Positions 22,186 to 34,190 of a DNA stretch of 64,000 nucleotides are shown one piece after another (positions within the stretch are counted from its first letter, which is position 1; each line of letters starts with the position of its first letter). The position numbers were made by a program, and so were the translations under genes. The notes below the pieces were generated by a model. The model saw only the letters and a list, made by a program, of their open reading frames with translations. It was not told the origin of the DNA and did no database searches. Origin of the DNA: Lycorma delicatula (taxonomy: Eukaryota > Arthropoda > Insecta > Hemiptera > Fulgoridae); contig NC_134455.1 in the NCBI RefSeq assembly GCF_047948215.1, positions 105,542,495 through 105,606,494 on the forward strand, given 5' to 3'.

Positions 22186-22557
22186 TCATCGTTGGATCGA
22201 ATCACCGTTTGAGAAAAGAGGCTCAACGCATCCCAGAAAGCTGCAGAAGCGATGATGTAAGATAGCGGGACGCAGGTGACTAGCCAGTAATCTCCGCATA
22301 AGCCCTTTGTTCCTCCCATTCAGAGCACAGAAACAGGTTGTGTTCGACGGCGTCACATTCCATGCAGTGCATACAATTGGGGGTATCATGCCTCCCAATA
22401 CGATGAAGACAACTGCAAAAATTGTCATGGCCTGTAAACATTTACGTGGTGTAATAGTCAAGGTCACCCCGTGTTTTCTCAAACACCACGATCGCAGGTC
22501 CGGTGTTAAGACTCTCGTCCAGGCTGTCGTTAAATTCTTGGGACCTATCAGCCACAA
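22186..22557 (-). pseudogene. R1-clade ORF2 C-terminus with zinc finger, broken
   Basis: Read with a frameshift, this gives the C-terminal region of an R1-clade ORF2: FTGHDNFCSCLHRIGRHDTP, then NCMHCMECDAVEHNLFLC. The latter corresponds to the C-x2-C-x(n)-H-x4-C finger of the clade, followed by SEWEEQRAYAEITG. Compare TGHGCFNEYLHKVGKRDQPT at 40.1 kb. Stops interrupt it. The 123-codon frame listed at these coordinates is a neighbouring, non-native frame. Confidence 0.75.
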
Positions 22558-22560
22558 ATT

Positions 22561-22857
22561 TTACGGTAATTTAAATGAAGTCACAATTTCAAGCAATATA
22601 GGCCGTAAAAATACAGGAAATTTACCACTATGTTCATCTAAACTGGAACGCAAATTCTCTTTAAAATATCTGTTTATTTTTTCTTTCAGGTGTTCAGTAA
22701 TGAGAGTAAGGCATTCTGAGCATTGGTTGTCATGAACAGATGTTTTCCCTGTCGTAAACAAACGATACCATTTCCTTAAGTCTGTTTCATTAATTACAAT
22801 GTTATCATATACGGCAGTAAATTGGCAATGAATTTCCACAGGACGAACACCTTGCAC
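22561..22857 (-). pseudogene. mariner transposase N-terminal fragment
   Basis: A 98-codon frame gives the N-terminal helix-turn-helix half of a mariner-type transposase: RPVEIHCQFTAVYDNIVINE, LRKWYRLFTTGKTSVHD, then LITEHLKEKINRYFKENLR and SSLDEHSGKFP. The pattern is RPVEIHRQ...W...F..GRT.VHD...GRPS...DELKE.V...I...RR.SL.EL. It stops abruptly at the R1-clade 5' edge near 22560, with no catalytic domain beyond. It is probably a mariner interrupted or truncated by the R1 insertion. Confidence 0.8.
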
Positions 22858-24879
22858 ATTTATAAAACATATTATGGATCATACGTCATAGTCAGCGGGA
22901 TTTTCAATTTTTTTTATTTTCATAAACATACGCAAAATTACTCCGTGCCACAATATGCTACGAAATTTCGTACAACTCTGGTAGAACTACAATTGAGACC
23001 AGCTGCCCTTGACCCAATGTTGTAAGTGAAGCTGCGCGCATGCAATGCGCAAACGATTATAGCTTTATGAACGACCACGTGTTGTTTTTTCTATTATAAA
23101 ATATTTTCATGTATTGATTTAAAATGTAAATGTATAAGTTATCTCATGTATGTTTTACGTGCATATCAAAACAAAAAATATTTCACTAGCAGTTGCTTAT
23201 GAACGTATGAAATAATACCATTATTGTATTAATAAAGGAACGACATTAAATTGGAAATAAATGAAAGTGGTTGTAAAACCGTTAAAGAAACTTATTTGAG
23301 AATATAAATGTAGTTACAAAAAAATTCGATCCCACTTTTCATTAATAAAAATAAATAAGTTTATTGGATATAAGCCTTACACAAATATTCTGTAAGTTTC
23401 GGCATCCTTTATAAAAATACATTTCAGTATTTAAATACGAAGAAAAACCATACAAAATAGATATACCTAAAACTACAACTAAATCAAAATATTATTTTAC
23501 TTTTTTAAACTGTAAGTAAATGTACTATCGGATATACTCTAAATATATTTTAATCTTTCTTAGACAATAAAATTATGTAGTTTAAAGAAAATAAAGCAGT
23601 TATACATTAAAGGTTTTTAATGTAACAGAATGAGTTTCCAAATTAAGCCAATTCATTACACTGGACATGAGTTTTTGTTTAATAATAATAATAATATATA
23701 TAACTATAAGAAGGGGAAAATAAAATAAATAAAAATTATTAAATGGTTTGTAAACAGTGAGAAAGATAACGATATAAATATATTTTATATACCAATATTT
23801 ATCGCATTAGAAGATCACATAAAATAAATCGATGTACTGTCTAAAGTGTAGTAGCTAAAATTGGTTTGGGGGAAATGCAGACACAGCTCTAGTCACCTTA
23901 ACTCACATTAATATTTTATAATATTAATGTAATTTAATAATATATATCTCCCATCAAGTTTTACCTTTTACCTATTTTATGTTGCAAAATTTTATTTACA
24001 TCTTACAATTGAACGGCATTCCAACAGTTACTTTCCACTCGAAAGCTTACTAAAATAAAAGGTTATTGAAGTACTACTGTTTCCGTAATAGTGCAAAATA
24101 AATTTTCTCTTAGAACAAAAAAACTATAAAAATCTCATTTAATTTGTAACTATAGAATTTTCTCTAAAATTTAGTCGCAGCTTAACAATTAAAAGTGAGA
24201 AAGTACCTATTTTCTTTGTTAATTTTTGTTCTGATGCACAAAGAAAATTTATATTCCAAACATAATTTCTTCATACTGCATGGTAATTCTACTTAAAATC
24301 TACCAGTTTATGAGAAAAGCTCTGTACAATTTTGTGTTAACTTATTTTAAAGACTCATTAATAAACATTTTGAAATCTTCATTTTTTAAAAGACTAATTA
24401 AAGAGATTACCCATTCGGCAGAGGTTCAAACATATGATTTCAACTTGTATATTAATATTTATACATTACCAAACAAGTCAGAAGACATTAAAATCTTATG
24501 TTACTGCTATGTGTTGCTGTAAAGTAAACAACCATCTTCATCATTTTTTTGTTATACCTACAAGTACAAATTATTTCATTTTAAAGAGACACCCTGCTCT
24601 TAAATTACAGTACAAGAGAATCTAGGTAGTGCCTTAAGGTCCAAGATAAGGTGAAGGGTGAATCCTAACGTTCACTTCCACTGAGAGAGAGAGGACAACA
24701 ATTGTGTAAATTAACATTTGCTAATAATATATATAACTGGCTAATGAATAAATGAATGAAGGATTGAGTTACTTATGGTGTAAGTTGTCACCCTTACTAC
24801 CAATGCAGACAGTCTCCTCAGAGGACAGATAAGTGTGGTTGGGTATAGGACACTCTATGCCCTGGGGGTGAGAAACTGC
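22858..24879. other. AT-rich sequence, no gene seen
   Basis: No supported gene, RNA or repeat boundary. Short ORFs at 24280-24625 have no recognisable features. Confidence 0.5.
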
Positions 24880-27660
24880 ACCTAAAAGTGGAGGAACTTC
24901 TTCAGGAAATCATTGATATCAGAGTACAGGAGGCAACAGAAAACCACTGGTTAAAGATCCTAATGATATTAAAACATATATGTAATTGCATATATGCATA
25001 TAGCATATTGCAGTACGCTGTAATATTGGCTTCTGTTAAATGTTCTCATGTTAAAAGAGTTTTTCATTCTGATCTTTCAGAGAAGTACAGCAGAAAATGA
25101 AATATCAATAGGACATAGGAAATTGGAATGTCAAAGCTTTGTTACAAAGCGGAAAGTTAGAAAAACTGAAGAAGGAAATGAAGACAAAAAATAATGTACT
25201 AAGACTAAGTGAAGAAAGAAGGAAAAGAAAGAATGATATGAAGAGTGTATAAGTTACAATATTTTATTCTGAAAGAAAGAAGAGAAAGGAAAAACAGAGT
25301 GGGAATAACTATGAAGAATAAAGTAGCAAACCAGGTGCAGAAAGTATGTTATATAAATAATATATTAATATTGTTAAGAACTGAGTTGTTATCAAAAGGA
25401 ATGTTTTTATTTAGATACAGTTCAAGTACATATGCCAACATTGACTTATGAAAAAGACATTGAAGAGATATATGAGAGCATCGAATGTATAATTAAATTG
25501 GTAAATAGCTGTTGAAAGACTGATGGAAAACTGGAATACTGCTATCAGAGAAGGTGAAGAAGAAGATGTAGTAGGGAAATTTCACTTAGAGGTAAGGAAT
25601 GGAATAGGGAACAGATTAGTGAAATTTTTTCAAAAAAAAAAGATTTATTTTGATTAAAAACCATAAAAAGATGAGGCACAGGCGAGTATCACCTGGACAA
25701 AAAGTTCACTATCAGATAGACCATAACTTTATAAATGAAAGTTATAGAAATGCAGTTAAGAGTCAGTGGATTACCAAGTGCAGATATCCATAAAAATTAC
25801 GTGTTATTTATGTTGGAAATGAGAATACGTTTAATGAAAGTAGAAATGGAACATTAAGGAGGGAATCACAAAAGTTAGGCTACAGTAAATGAAGGAAGAA
25901 TGCAATGAAATTGAGGATCTACAAAAGAAAAGGCAATATGATAAAATGATCTGTAGAAAGATGAAGCGCAGTGCAACGGATAAAAGTAGTAGGAGTGGTA
26001 AAATGAGAGAATTTGAGGATAAGGATGTAAAATTGCTACATCAAGAGAATAAAGTAAGAAAAAATGAAAGGAATGTGTGGACTTGTATATTGCAAGAGAG
26101 AAACCTGATCAACTATACATAAAGAAAAATAAATTTAAAGGAAAGGAAATTTAAATGTAACTTTATGTTAGAAAAGGAAGAGGAGGTAGTTGGGAAGGAT
26201 AAAGGATCATTGATATTAAAGTGTGAAGTCAACAAATCAACTGAAGAAAAAATCAACTGTAGTAGATGATTGTTCCAAAAAATTTTACAAATACTTAAAT
26301 GAGGAAGGAGAGGAAGAAATAGTTTTACTGTGTAACAAGATATATCATACACATGAATGGCTTGAAAACTTTGTCAATATGTTAATGATACCAATTCAGA
26401 AGGACAAGAAAATGCACTGAGCATAGATTAACAAATTTAACAGTTTATGCCGCTGAAATATTGTTAAGAGTTCTAAAGTGGAGCTTGGCAAGAATAATGG
26501 AAGAGAATGTTGGAGAGAAACAATTTTTCTCAAGGAAGGGAAAGGAACCACAGATCCCACTGGGCTACTAAGCTAAGGATTATTGGAGAATGATATTTAG
26601 GGAGAACAGAGGAATGAATCTGTATTTCATATATATAGAGAAGACATTTGATCGAGTGAGAATGATTTGATTTGAGTCAAATTGGAGAAAATAATTAGTA
26701 TTCTAAAAGATAAAAAAGCAGAATGAAAAGATAAAAGGTTAATAAAACAATTATATTAACAAACTATAGAGACAAACTACAACAACGAAAAAGTAAATAG
26801 GAATATGATTGATTGGGTGGATCTCGGTTGAGATTTTAGGCAAGATTGTGTCTTAATGACACAAATCAAAATTTTACATTAAAGATATAAGAAATACACT
26901 ACAAGAAAGAAAATAAGAAATGGGTATAGGAGGACAGAAAGTAAGATGAATAATGTTTTCTGATGACAAAGTAATTCTAGGGAATAGAACACAAATGTTT
27001 CAAAGATGTTAGTAGTCCTGGAAGAAGGAATAGAAATATGGAATGAAATTAAATATATGAAAACTAAAGTATAGAAAGTAAACAAAACAGAGGATTTTGT
27101 GAATAAGACAGATAGAGAAACCAAAATTTTTAGATATTTGGGGACTATGGTGATGGAGAACTGGAAGTGTGCAATGGAAAAAAAAAAGAAAGCAATGGCA
27201 AAGGAAGTGATCACCAAGAAACGGGAATTGCTATGTACTAGAAGTCTGAATTTAGAAATAAATAAGTTTGTAAATTGCTATCTATTAAGTGTCTTGTATG
27301 GAAGTGAAGACTGAACGTTGTGGAAGAGCGAGAGGAACTGGATTGAGGTTTTTGAAAAATTTATACAAAAGAGATTAAAGAAAGCAAGCTGGATAGATAA
27401 ACTGAGAAATGAATATGATTAAAGAAGAAATATAGGGGCACTTATGAAGGAAGTATACAAAAGAAAAGTGAACAGTTAGGACGTGAGTTTAGAGGAAGTA
27501 AAATCTTGACAGTTGCATTGGAAGAATCAGTAGAAGAAGAAAGAAAGCAAGGAAATTAATAGATATGGTGAAGATTGGAAACTACAAGTGGAGGAAAGAG
27601 GATAGGAAAAATGTATGGAGACAGCAGCAGAGTAAGTGACCTACCATCAGGCAGACATCA
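24880..27660 (+). mobile_element. RTE-like LINE, heavily decayed, plus strand
   Basis: About 2.7 kb whose endonuclease, RT and C-terminal segments follow the same order as the open RTE-like ORF at 52.0-54.8 kb, but with dozens of stops and frameshifts. Recognition starts near 25100 (GNWNVKALLQSGKLEKLKKE, the NVRTL.QPGKLE.VK lead-in missing from the 52-kb copy) and ends near 27660. The part before 25100 is assigned only by continuity. No target-site duplication was found. Confidence 0.75.
25100..27655 (+). pseudogene. RTE-like endonuclease-reverse transcriptase, broken
   Basis: Segments in order: endonuclease start GNWNVKALLQSGKLEK; EKDIEEIYESIECIIKLVN; endonuclease core EEEDVVGKFHLEVRNGIGNR; RRVSPGQKVHYQID; INESYRNAVKSQWITK. 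The linker is Lys-rich. RT parts: FYKYLNEEGEEEIVLLCNKI, EWLENFVNMLMIPIQKDKK, FHIYREDI (motif A region, degraded), RRLIKQLY, and MFSDDKVILGN (motif C, family FADD reading FSDD). C-terminal parts: FRYLGTMVMENWKCAME, KELLCTRSLNLE, LYGSED, then WIDKLRNEY. Compare LYGSETWT and RWVDKVTNEE in the 52-kb ORF. Peptide blocks are collected across frames; no segment longer than about 80 codons is open. Confidence 0.74.
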
Positions 27661-29680
27661 GATGATGAAGAGAAACCCTATCACAATGTGACTGAAATTT
27701 TTGCAAAATTATGAACGAAGAGATACCTTGGAAATTAACATATTTTAGAAAATATAAGATTACCATACATTTTTTTTTAAAATGTAACTCATTAACACTT
27801 ACTTTAAAGATATAATTTTGTGATATTTTTTCACAATCCATGAATTAATTATAATTATATATTTAGTTAAAGATATTTATTTATTCATAAACTACTTGTG
27901 AATGTGGCGATATCATGAAGCAAAAAAAAAAATAAAAAGTTAACTATTATTTATTAACACTGTTATTTTATAACTCTAGATCACTTTCTTGTAAAAAGAA
28001 AAAATAATTGAGCAACCCGAGAGATATGGACAAAACAATTAAAAAAGAAGATTGAAATTATAGTGAATTAAGACAAGATATGAAAGAATTTCATCTAGCA
28101 AATTTTTCTTTTAAACAATCAGGTTACATATAAAAACCTTCTTTTTTTTCTTTATAGGCAGTTTTTTTGGATATGAGGAAAGGAACCACCTTTTAAGAAA
28201 TCTCTGAGATCTCAGAAAATTCTCTCTCTTGAGAAATTTAGTTTTGAATTTGACTGAGAGACAATCAATCTTCTGATTTTACAGTGCTAACAAAAAAAAC
28301 TTCAGGTAAAAGAACTCTTCTTTTGATACTTCAATTAGTGATAGCATTTCTGTATTCATTCTAAAGACAATAAAATCCAGAATTAAAAATAAAACAATCT
28401 CGAGGAATAATGCTCCAAATTAATAATGTTACAGGAAAACTTATTGCCTCTAAAGAACTAAAAGATTATTTTACTCCATCTGTTGGCTTCTGTAGACAAG
28501 GAAATGCTACAGTATTTGCTAATTCAAGGCTAAAGTGAAGTATCTTCTTTTTCAAGATATTCTCAGAAATGAATGAGAAAAGAAAGAATTTTTTACGGGC
28601 TGTGAGTCTTAATCTTCATGTATAAAAATCATCTAACTGCAAACTTCTAGAAAGTATTCACCTTAAATAGTTGATTTGTTTGAATTTTTTCACAACAAAA
28701 TTATTATGATTATCTAAGTATATGTCATAACATGCACACTGATTCTTCATCAGTCCGAGATAATGACTTTATTTAAAGTTCTGGAATTTCACAGTTGAGC
28801 AAAGAAAATCAGTTTTGGTTGACACAACAATAACTGATTTTCGTGAAATAGGAATATTCTGTTTCATTCAAACTATATTTTTGGACCACTTTTTCATTAC
28901 AGCAAGAAAAATTATTAAGTCAGATACAGTACCCTTAAACTCCTTGTAATTAATTATCTTATATGATTATTTACCAAGGGCAAAAAGTTCAAAAGAAACA
29001 CTTACCAACCTACTTCTTCAGGTTTCTGTAGTTCTATACTTAGAAGATAATGGTAAAAAAAAAGAAAAAGAGAACAGTTTATTTAAGTCTTTTATTTATG
29101 CATGCACAGACTTCATCTCATACTGAAATGAAAATTATTATATTGGGATTTCACAATTGCTTCATACGAATTTCTCCTCTTAGACTTTGATTAAAAATAA
29201 CATTATATAATTAAAAACTAGCTTTATTAAAATAAAAATCCTATTACTTATACCTGACTTCTTAACGACTGAAGAAAAAAAAAATTGCATATTTTTTTCT
29301 TAACAGGTATACGTAAAAATTAGTTTGTTTTCTTTCTGCTTCATTGTTACATTTTCTTCTTTGCTACTCTCATTGGGAAAATTTTAATTAAAATTTACAA
29401 TGAAATTTTAAAAGAAAAATGCAGTTATTCTTATTTACATTTATTAAAAATAATTGCATATAATAAATCGACAGATCAGTTGTTAATATAAAATTTCTTT
29501 TTAATATTATAATGATTTATTTACTTTTGATTAAAACTTAAAAGAGTAGATTCAAATTTTAACTTTACTACCATGCTTTACAATGAAGTATTTTGCATTA
29601 ATCAGGAGAAGAGCTCAAAAACCTATTGGTCTAAAAGCATTTCCCATAATAAATTTGATGAACACTGTTGCACTGTTTTT
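27661..29680. other. AT-rich sequence, no gene seen
   Basis: No supported coding region or repeat. Confidence 0.5.
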
Positions 29681-30254
29681 ACTTCCTTGTACGAAGTAAG
29701 ACCCTCACAAAAACAATATATGCACTGAGGCATACATGCCCGATTTTTAATAAATTGCAAAAAGTCCTTTTAAAATCTTTTAGTTCATTACTCGTCTGAT
29801 GTTTTTGGACAATATTCTCCCTAAGTCGGAGTTAATCATCAATTCATTTATTTGTTTTTTGTTGGCAATCATTTAATCGCTCTTTCGTTTGATATAATTC
29901 TTCTGATCTTAATTTGTGTACACGATCTCTAGTTTTCAAATTTTCTCTCACTTTATAGGCATCATCCTTTCTTAATATTTTTATTCTTTCTTTGGTATTT
30001 AACAATTTTCCTCTTTATATTTATCATATTCTCCTAATGTTAAAGGCACTTTTACTCTTAATATTTCATGTAAGATTGTTGAATTAATAATTGTATAAAT
30101 ATTTGATGTTAATAAAAACTAATACTTAAGCATATGTGTAGCTGTCCACTTTATTAAAGAATTGGAGGAACGTATCTCACTTTCAAATGAAATAAATTTA
30201 AGTGAAGTGCAGCAAAAAATGTGTGTATGTAATTTAATAGGCATACAACAAAGT
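29681..30254 (+). repeat. Possible third copy of the ACTTCCTTGTACG repeat
   Basis: The left edge ACTTCCTTGTACGAAGTAA (29681) matches the start of the repeat copy at 31383. The right edge AATGTGTGTATGTAATTTAA then TAGGCATACAACAAAGTCA (about 30215-30254) matches its end. The interior does not align with the two good copies. It may be a copy with a replaced interior, or two unrelated end fragments. Confidence 0.4.
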
Positions 30255-31308
30255 CACATAGTATCTACATAAGATTTTTTTTCCATTTTCATTGTTTTTT
30301 TGATTGTTGTTTTTATTATATATTAATATTTTTGCTTGTTATTTTGCATTTTATCTACTTTATTTTAATTTTTGAAATTAGGAATTAGTAGCTGTAAAGA
30401 TTTTTGCTTCAGGAAAACAAAAAGAAATCTTTTTGTTATTAGCAGGAAAAATAATTTTATTTTAATAAATTTTTGATTTGTTTACAGCTCTTTGATATTT
30501 TGAGTTATATGCAAAAAGCTATGCAACCTATAAACTAAAACATTTGTTTTTACAATTATCCAAACTGACACTTAAATGTTCAGATTAGTAAATAAATACA
30601 AATATACAATTATTGTTTAACGAGAAACCAGTACCGAGTCCATATATGTTTTATTATTAGCTATTTTAAGATCAGAACAAATGTTTTAACACAACTGGGG
30701 TGTTAAATTTCAATGTATGAGTAGTCTGTTGTCCCTAGAGTTGAATTCCGTGTCCAGTGAATTTGATAAGCATTTTGTGTAATAGAATTTTGATGTAAAA
30801 CGAAAGATCAATGTTATCCCAAAAATGTAATGGATTGCTGAAATTTGTGTTTTAGTTGTTTACGTTGTTCCAAAGTAGTCGTCTGTTACGATGTATTCTA
30901 AATTAATCAATTAAGTTTTTAATAATAATCTTTGATTTAAAATAGAATCTTGGCAACTCCTTCTTTGTCTTGTTTTTTTAAGAGATATTTTTAATACTAA
31001 TATCACTTAAAAATATAAAAAAATTACATAAGCTTAATTATTTTTAGTAAAGATATTTTGGAGGTATATAATCTATGGAATTAATTTTCAAAAAAATGTC
31101 GTAACAGATAAATAGAAATATATGAGCGTTAAAAAATCTATATTTAAATTGATTTCAGAGTATAAATGAAAAGCGTCATTCAAAAGTTAAAAATAAAGAA
31201 GATTGACTGCATATAAATTAATTTCATAAAGCCTCGACTAAATATTGTCAAGGCTGCTGAACTGGATTAATATGAAATTTTTTTACTTTTTAACGAAGGT
31301 CACCTCAC

Positions 31309-31312
<4 letters not shown>
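30255..31312. other. AT-rich sequence, no gene seen
   Basis: No supported gene or repeat boundary. Confidence 0.5.

Positions 31313-31360
<48 letters not shown>
31313..31360. repeat. (AT)n microsatellite
   Basis: Twenty-four AT dinucleotides, the longest simple repeat in the window. It lies 22 bp from the MITE-like copy at 31383. Confidence 0.95.
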
Positions 31361-31362
<2 letters not shown>

Positions 31363-31382
31363 TTAAAAATAATTACATTTTT

Positions 31383-32051
31383 ATTTCCTTGTACGAAGTA
31401 AAGGAAGTATAGTGATCGCGAAAAATGTCGGTTTCCAGAGTTCAACGGAAATATCCATTTTCACCATCCCTGAATCCATTTTGACTAGTTTTGGCGTGAC
31501 GTCTGTACGTACCTACATATGTGCTAAGTACGTATGTATTTCATATAACGCAAAAATGATTAGCCGTACGTCGTTGAAATTTTTTATTTAGGACTGTTGT
31601 AACATCTAGTTCTGCACCACCGCTTTGATTGCAATCGACTGAACCAAAAGTGTCCAAAAAAGCCGAAAATCCAAAAAAAATAAATTGATTTCTGACTTTT
31701 TCTTCTGCAGTAATAAGCACTCATTCAGAGCTTTTCAGCAATATATCATTGGCTCCAAAGTTATCGCCAAATAAAATTTTAATTAATGAAATATTTGGAT
31801 CTTAGGGGAAGGCACATCGGTTCAAATCAGACTTCATCTCCTTTTTTTAACTTTTTTTTTTAATATAAATTAATTGATATATCATTAATTATTGCCTTCT
31901 CATTGTAAAAAAAATTTACGGTGAATAATAATTCAATAACAAAAAAAAAAAAAAACATAAAAAATATCGGAAGATTTAATGTCATAAAATGTTATATACT
32001 CTACATTCAAAAAAAATGTGTTAATGTAATTTAATAGGCGTACAAGGAAGT
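31383..32051 (+). mobile_element. MITE-like element, copy A
   Basis: 669 bp without a coding frame. The ends are a 13-bp inverted repeat: ATTTCCTTGTACG (31383) and CGTACAAGGAAGT (32039-32051). The first bases also form a small hairpin, CTTGTACGAAGTAAAGGAAG. It aligns in reverse complement with 36345-37012 over nearly its full length. Shared blocks include GTGATCGCGAAAAAT, ATTGCAATCGACTGAAC, TTGTAACATCTA, TTAGGGGAAGGCACATCGGT and TGTAATTTAATAGGCGTACA. Non-coding, short terminal repeats and constant length fit a non-autonomous DNA transposon, but the superfamily is not determined. Confidence 0.8.
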
Positions 32052-32546
32052 CATATGTTGTCCAAATTTGATTTTTTTAACTAATTATTTCAATTTGACA
32101 AACTAGTCCAAGTGAAATTTAAAAAGGGTAGCCTTCTAAGACTAAAAATTTCCTGATAATAAAGACACTGGCTACAATAATTTGATTGGGGTATTTAAAA
32201 TTTAAAAACAAAAATTTACTGTTATTTATTAGTTTTACTGTTATTTTTTTGATTACTACTGTAGTAAAAATAATTCGTGTAATTACAATATCCTATATCC
32301 TATATCCAAAATATTCTATAGTGTTTCAACAAAAGGGTAATTCAATTTATAATAAGCTGGAGTACGTTACAAAGAATTATGAAATAATTAGTATGTTATT
32401 TTTTAATTTTATAATACAAATAAATTTTTATTACAATTTCCTTCAAATAAAAGATCTTTATCATTATTTCACACTTTCACAGATTTTTATTTTGCCGGTG
32501 ACATTCTCTTAACTCGGAGTAAATTATACCAACGAGATTAGGCTTG

Positions 32547-34190
32547 CTATTGTTGACTAAGTGCCTTCCGGGCAACATGGCAGGTGGCAATTATCACGCT
32601 CCTTTGCAATAACGCATGAGTCTTCCACTGGATCTTTAGTTTTTCAAGACTGCTCTGCAAAATAGACGGTATTATTCCCTTCGCAGATATAATTATTGAG
32701 ATTATGAAAACTTCTTTTTGATTCCACATTTCTTTAATTTCAAAAGCAAGATCTGCATATTTCTGCAGCTTCTCATTGGGTTTAATGTTGATGTTGTTAC
32801 TTGATGGGATGGCTATTTCTATTAGGTAAATTACTTTTTCTATTTTTTTAACTACTATTATATCTGGCTTATTACAGTTGATGGGTTTATCTGTTACAAT
32901 TCCTTGGTTCCAAAACAATTTTGCGTTATTGTTTTCCATAAAGAAAGCTGGCTCATAAGTATAGTAGGACCTATTTTGAAACTCTACTATGTGTACAATT
33001 TTCGCCATGTTGTTGTGCCTCCTGGTGTACTCCGTCGGAGCTAGAATCGGACAGCCAGTGATTATATGGCCTACTGTTTCATTGTGTTGCATACATAGAC
33101 TACATTTGTTTTTGATATTTTCTTTAAGGTAAATTTCTTGTTGCTACTACTTGATCCTGCATATAACCCCTTTGTGTCTGATTGTAACTTTCCTGCACAA
33201 GCCAATTATTTGAAGCTGCTTTGTCGACTCCTTCCTGGTCTAGACGGTGCCTATATTTCCCATGCAGTTCTTTCCTTCCCCAGTCTACAATTTTATCTGC
33301 ATTGCTCTCTTTCTTGTATTCTACGTTGTTAGTCCTGTTAGCTAAATTTAATGCTGTAAAGTTTTGATCTACCGTTACGATAACTTGATAGAAGGGGTGT
33401 TGGTTGGTATGGAAGTAATCCCTTAAGTTTTTGTTCTGGCCGTAAATAGATTTTTAATATCGAGTACTCCTCTTCCACCTTCCTTTCTCGGGAACGTGAA
33501 TCTTTCTTTTGATGAGTGGATGTGGTGGGACTTTTCTTGGTAGAATATTTTTCTAGTGAGCCTGTTCATCTCCTCTAAATCTGTTTTACTGTACTTTATT
33601 ATACCTAATGCATACGTGAGTACTAGTACTGCATATGTATTCACCGCCTCCACTTTATTTCCCCCATTAAGTTCCGATTTTAAAATTAATCTCTTATCAT
33701 ACGTTTTCTTAAGTTTTTCCTTAATGGCTTGGTGCTCCAATTTTATTGCTTTATCCCATCCTAGGTACTTGTACATGTCCTCTTCTTTCATTGCTTCTAT
33801 GCTACCCTGGGCCTGCAGGTCGTAATTCTGCGCCTGGTGGAACTTTCCCTTCACAATGGCGTTTATCTTGGATTTACTTATTCCTAGCTCCACTTTAATG
33901 TCTTCGCTGAACATTTCGACAAGTTTGAGCAGTTGCTGCTGCTAGTCTCTGCATAAATTTTTAAATCGTCCATACAGAATAGGTGTGCCAGTTTGTAATC
34001 TCCTGCTTGCGATTTTATATTGTAACCGTACTTTGACTCCTTTAGCAAGCTTGAGAGTGGTTGACAGCCATACAGAACCAGAGCGGGCTTTGGGCGCCCC
34101 GTTGAAATATTCCTCTACTTACATTTACGGGTTCTGTTTGTATTTTCCTTGTTGCACTGTTTGCGATTAGTATCGTGCTCCAAGCACTCA
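32547..34190 (-). pseudogene. LINE with C-terminal restriction-like endonuclease, broken
   Basis: On the minus strand the order is RT then C-terminal endonuclease. RT: RGIFQRGAQSPLWF (motif B region), SKYGYNIKSQAGDYKLAHLF, and catalytic MDD in CMDDLKIYAE. The thumb and connection (33914-33423, 163 codons) has FSEDIKVELGISKSKINA, YKYLGWDKAIKLEHQAIKEK, VNTYAVLVLTYALGIIKY and FPRKEGGRGVLDIKNL. Then WGRKELHGKYRHRLDQEGVD and a C-x2-C-x8-H-x4-C finger (CSLCMQHNETVGHIITGC). The 181-codon frame (33092-32547) contains NKPDIIVVKKIEKVIYLIEI with KLQKYADLAFEIKEMWN downstream, a PD...E/D...K pattern as in restriction-like endonucleases of R2/R4-type LINEs. Frameshifts near 33120 and 33920 break it. Clade assignment is inference. 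Confidence 0.75.

Larger units (their letters stand above)
21500..22557 (-). mobile_element. R1-clade LINE 3' end, host of a nested SINE
   Basis: On the minus strand: the end of the ORF (22557-22190), 3' UTR (22190-21999), an inserted SINE, and the rest of the 3' tail (21671 to about 21500). The 3' UTR block containing GGTGTGCTGGTTCCGATGA matches 39.74-39.79 kb. The tail (CCAACCGGCGGGCCGACCTG, ACACCCTTGGACTGCGTTAT, GGGGGTCCGGCTCAGAAG) matches tails at 39.5 and 60.8 kb. The 5' edge abuts a mariner fragment at 22558-22561. The exact 3' end is unclear because a clean poly(A) is not visible. Confidence 0.78.
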
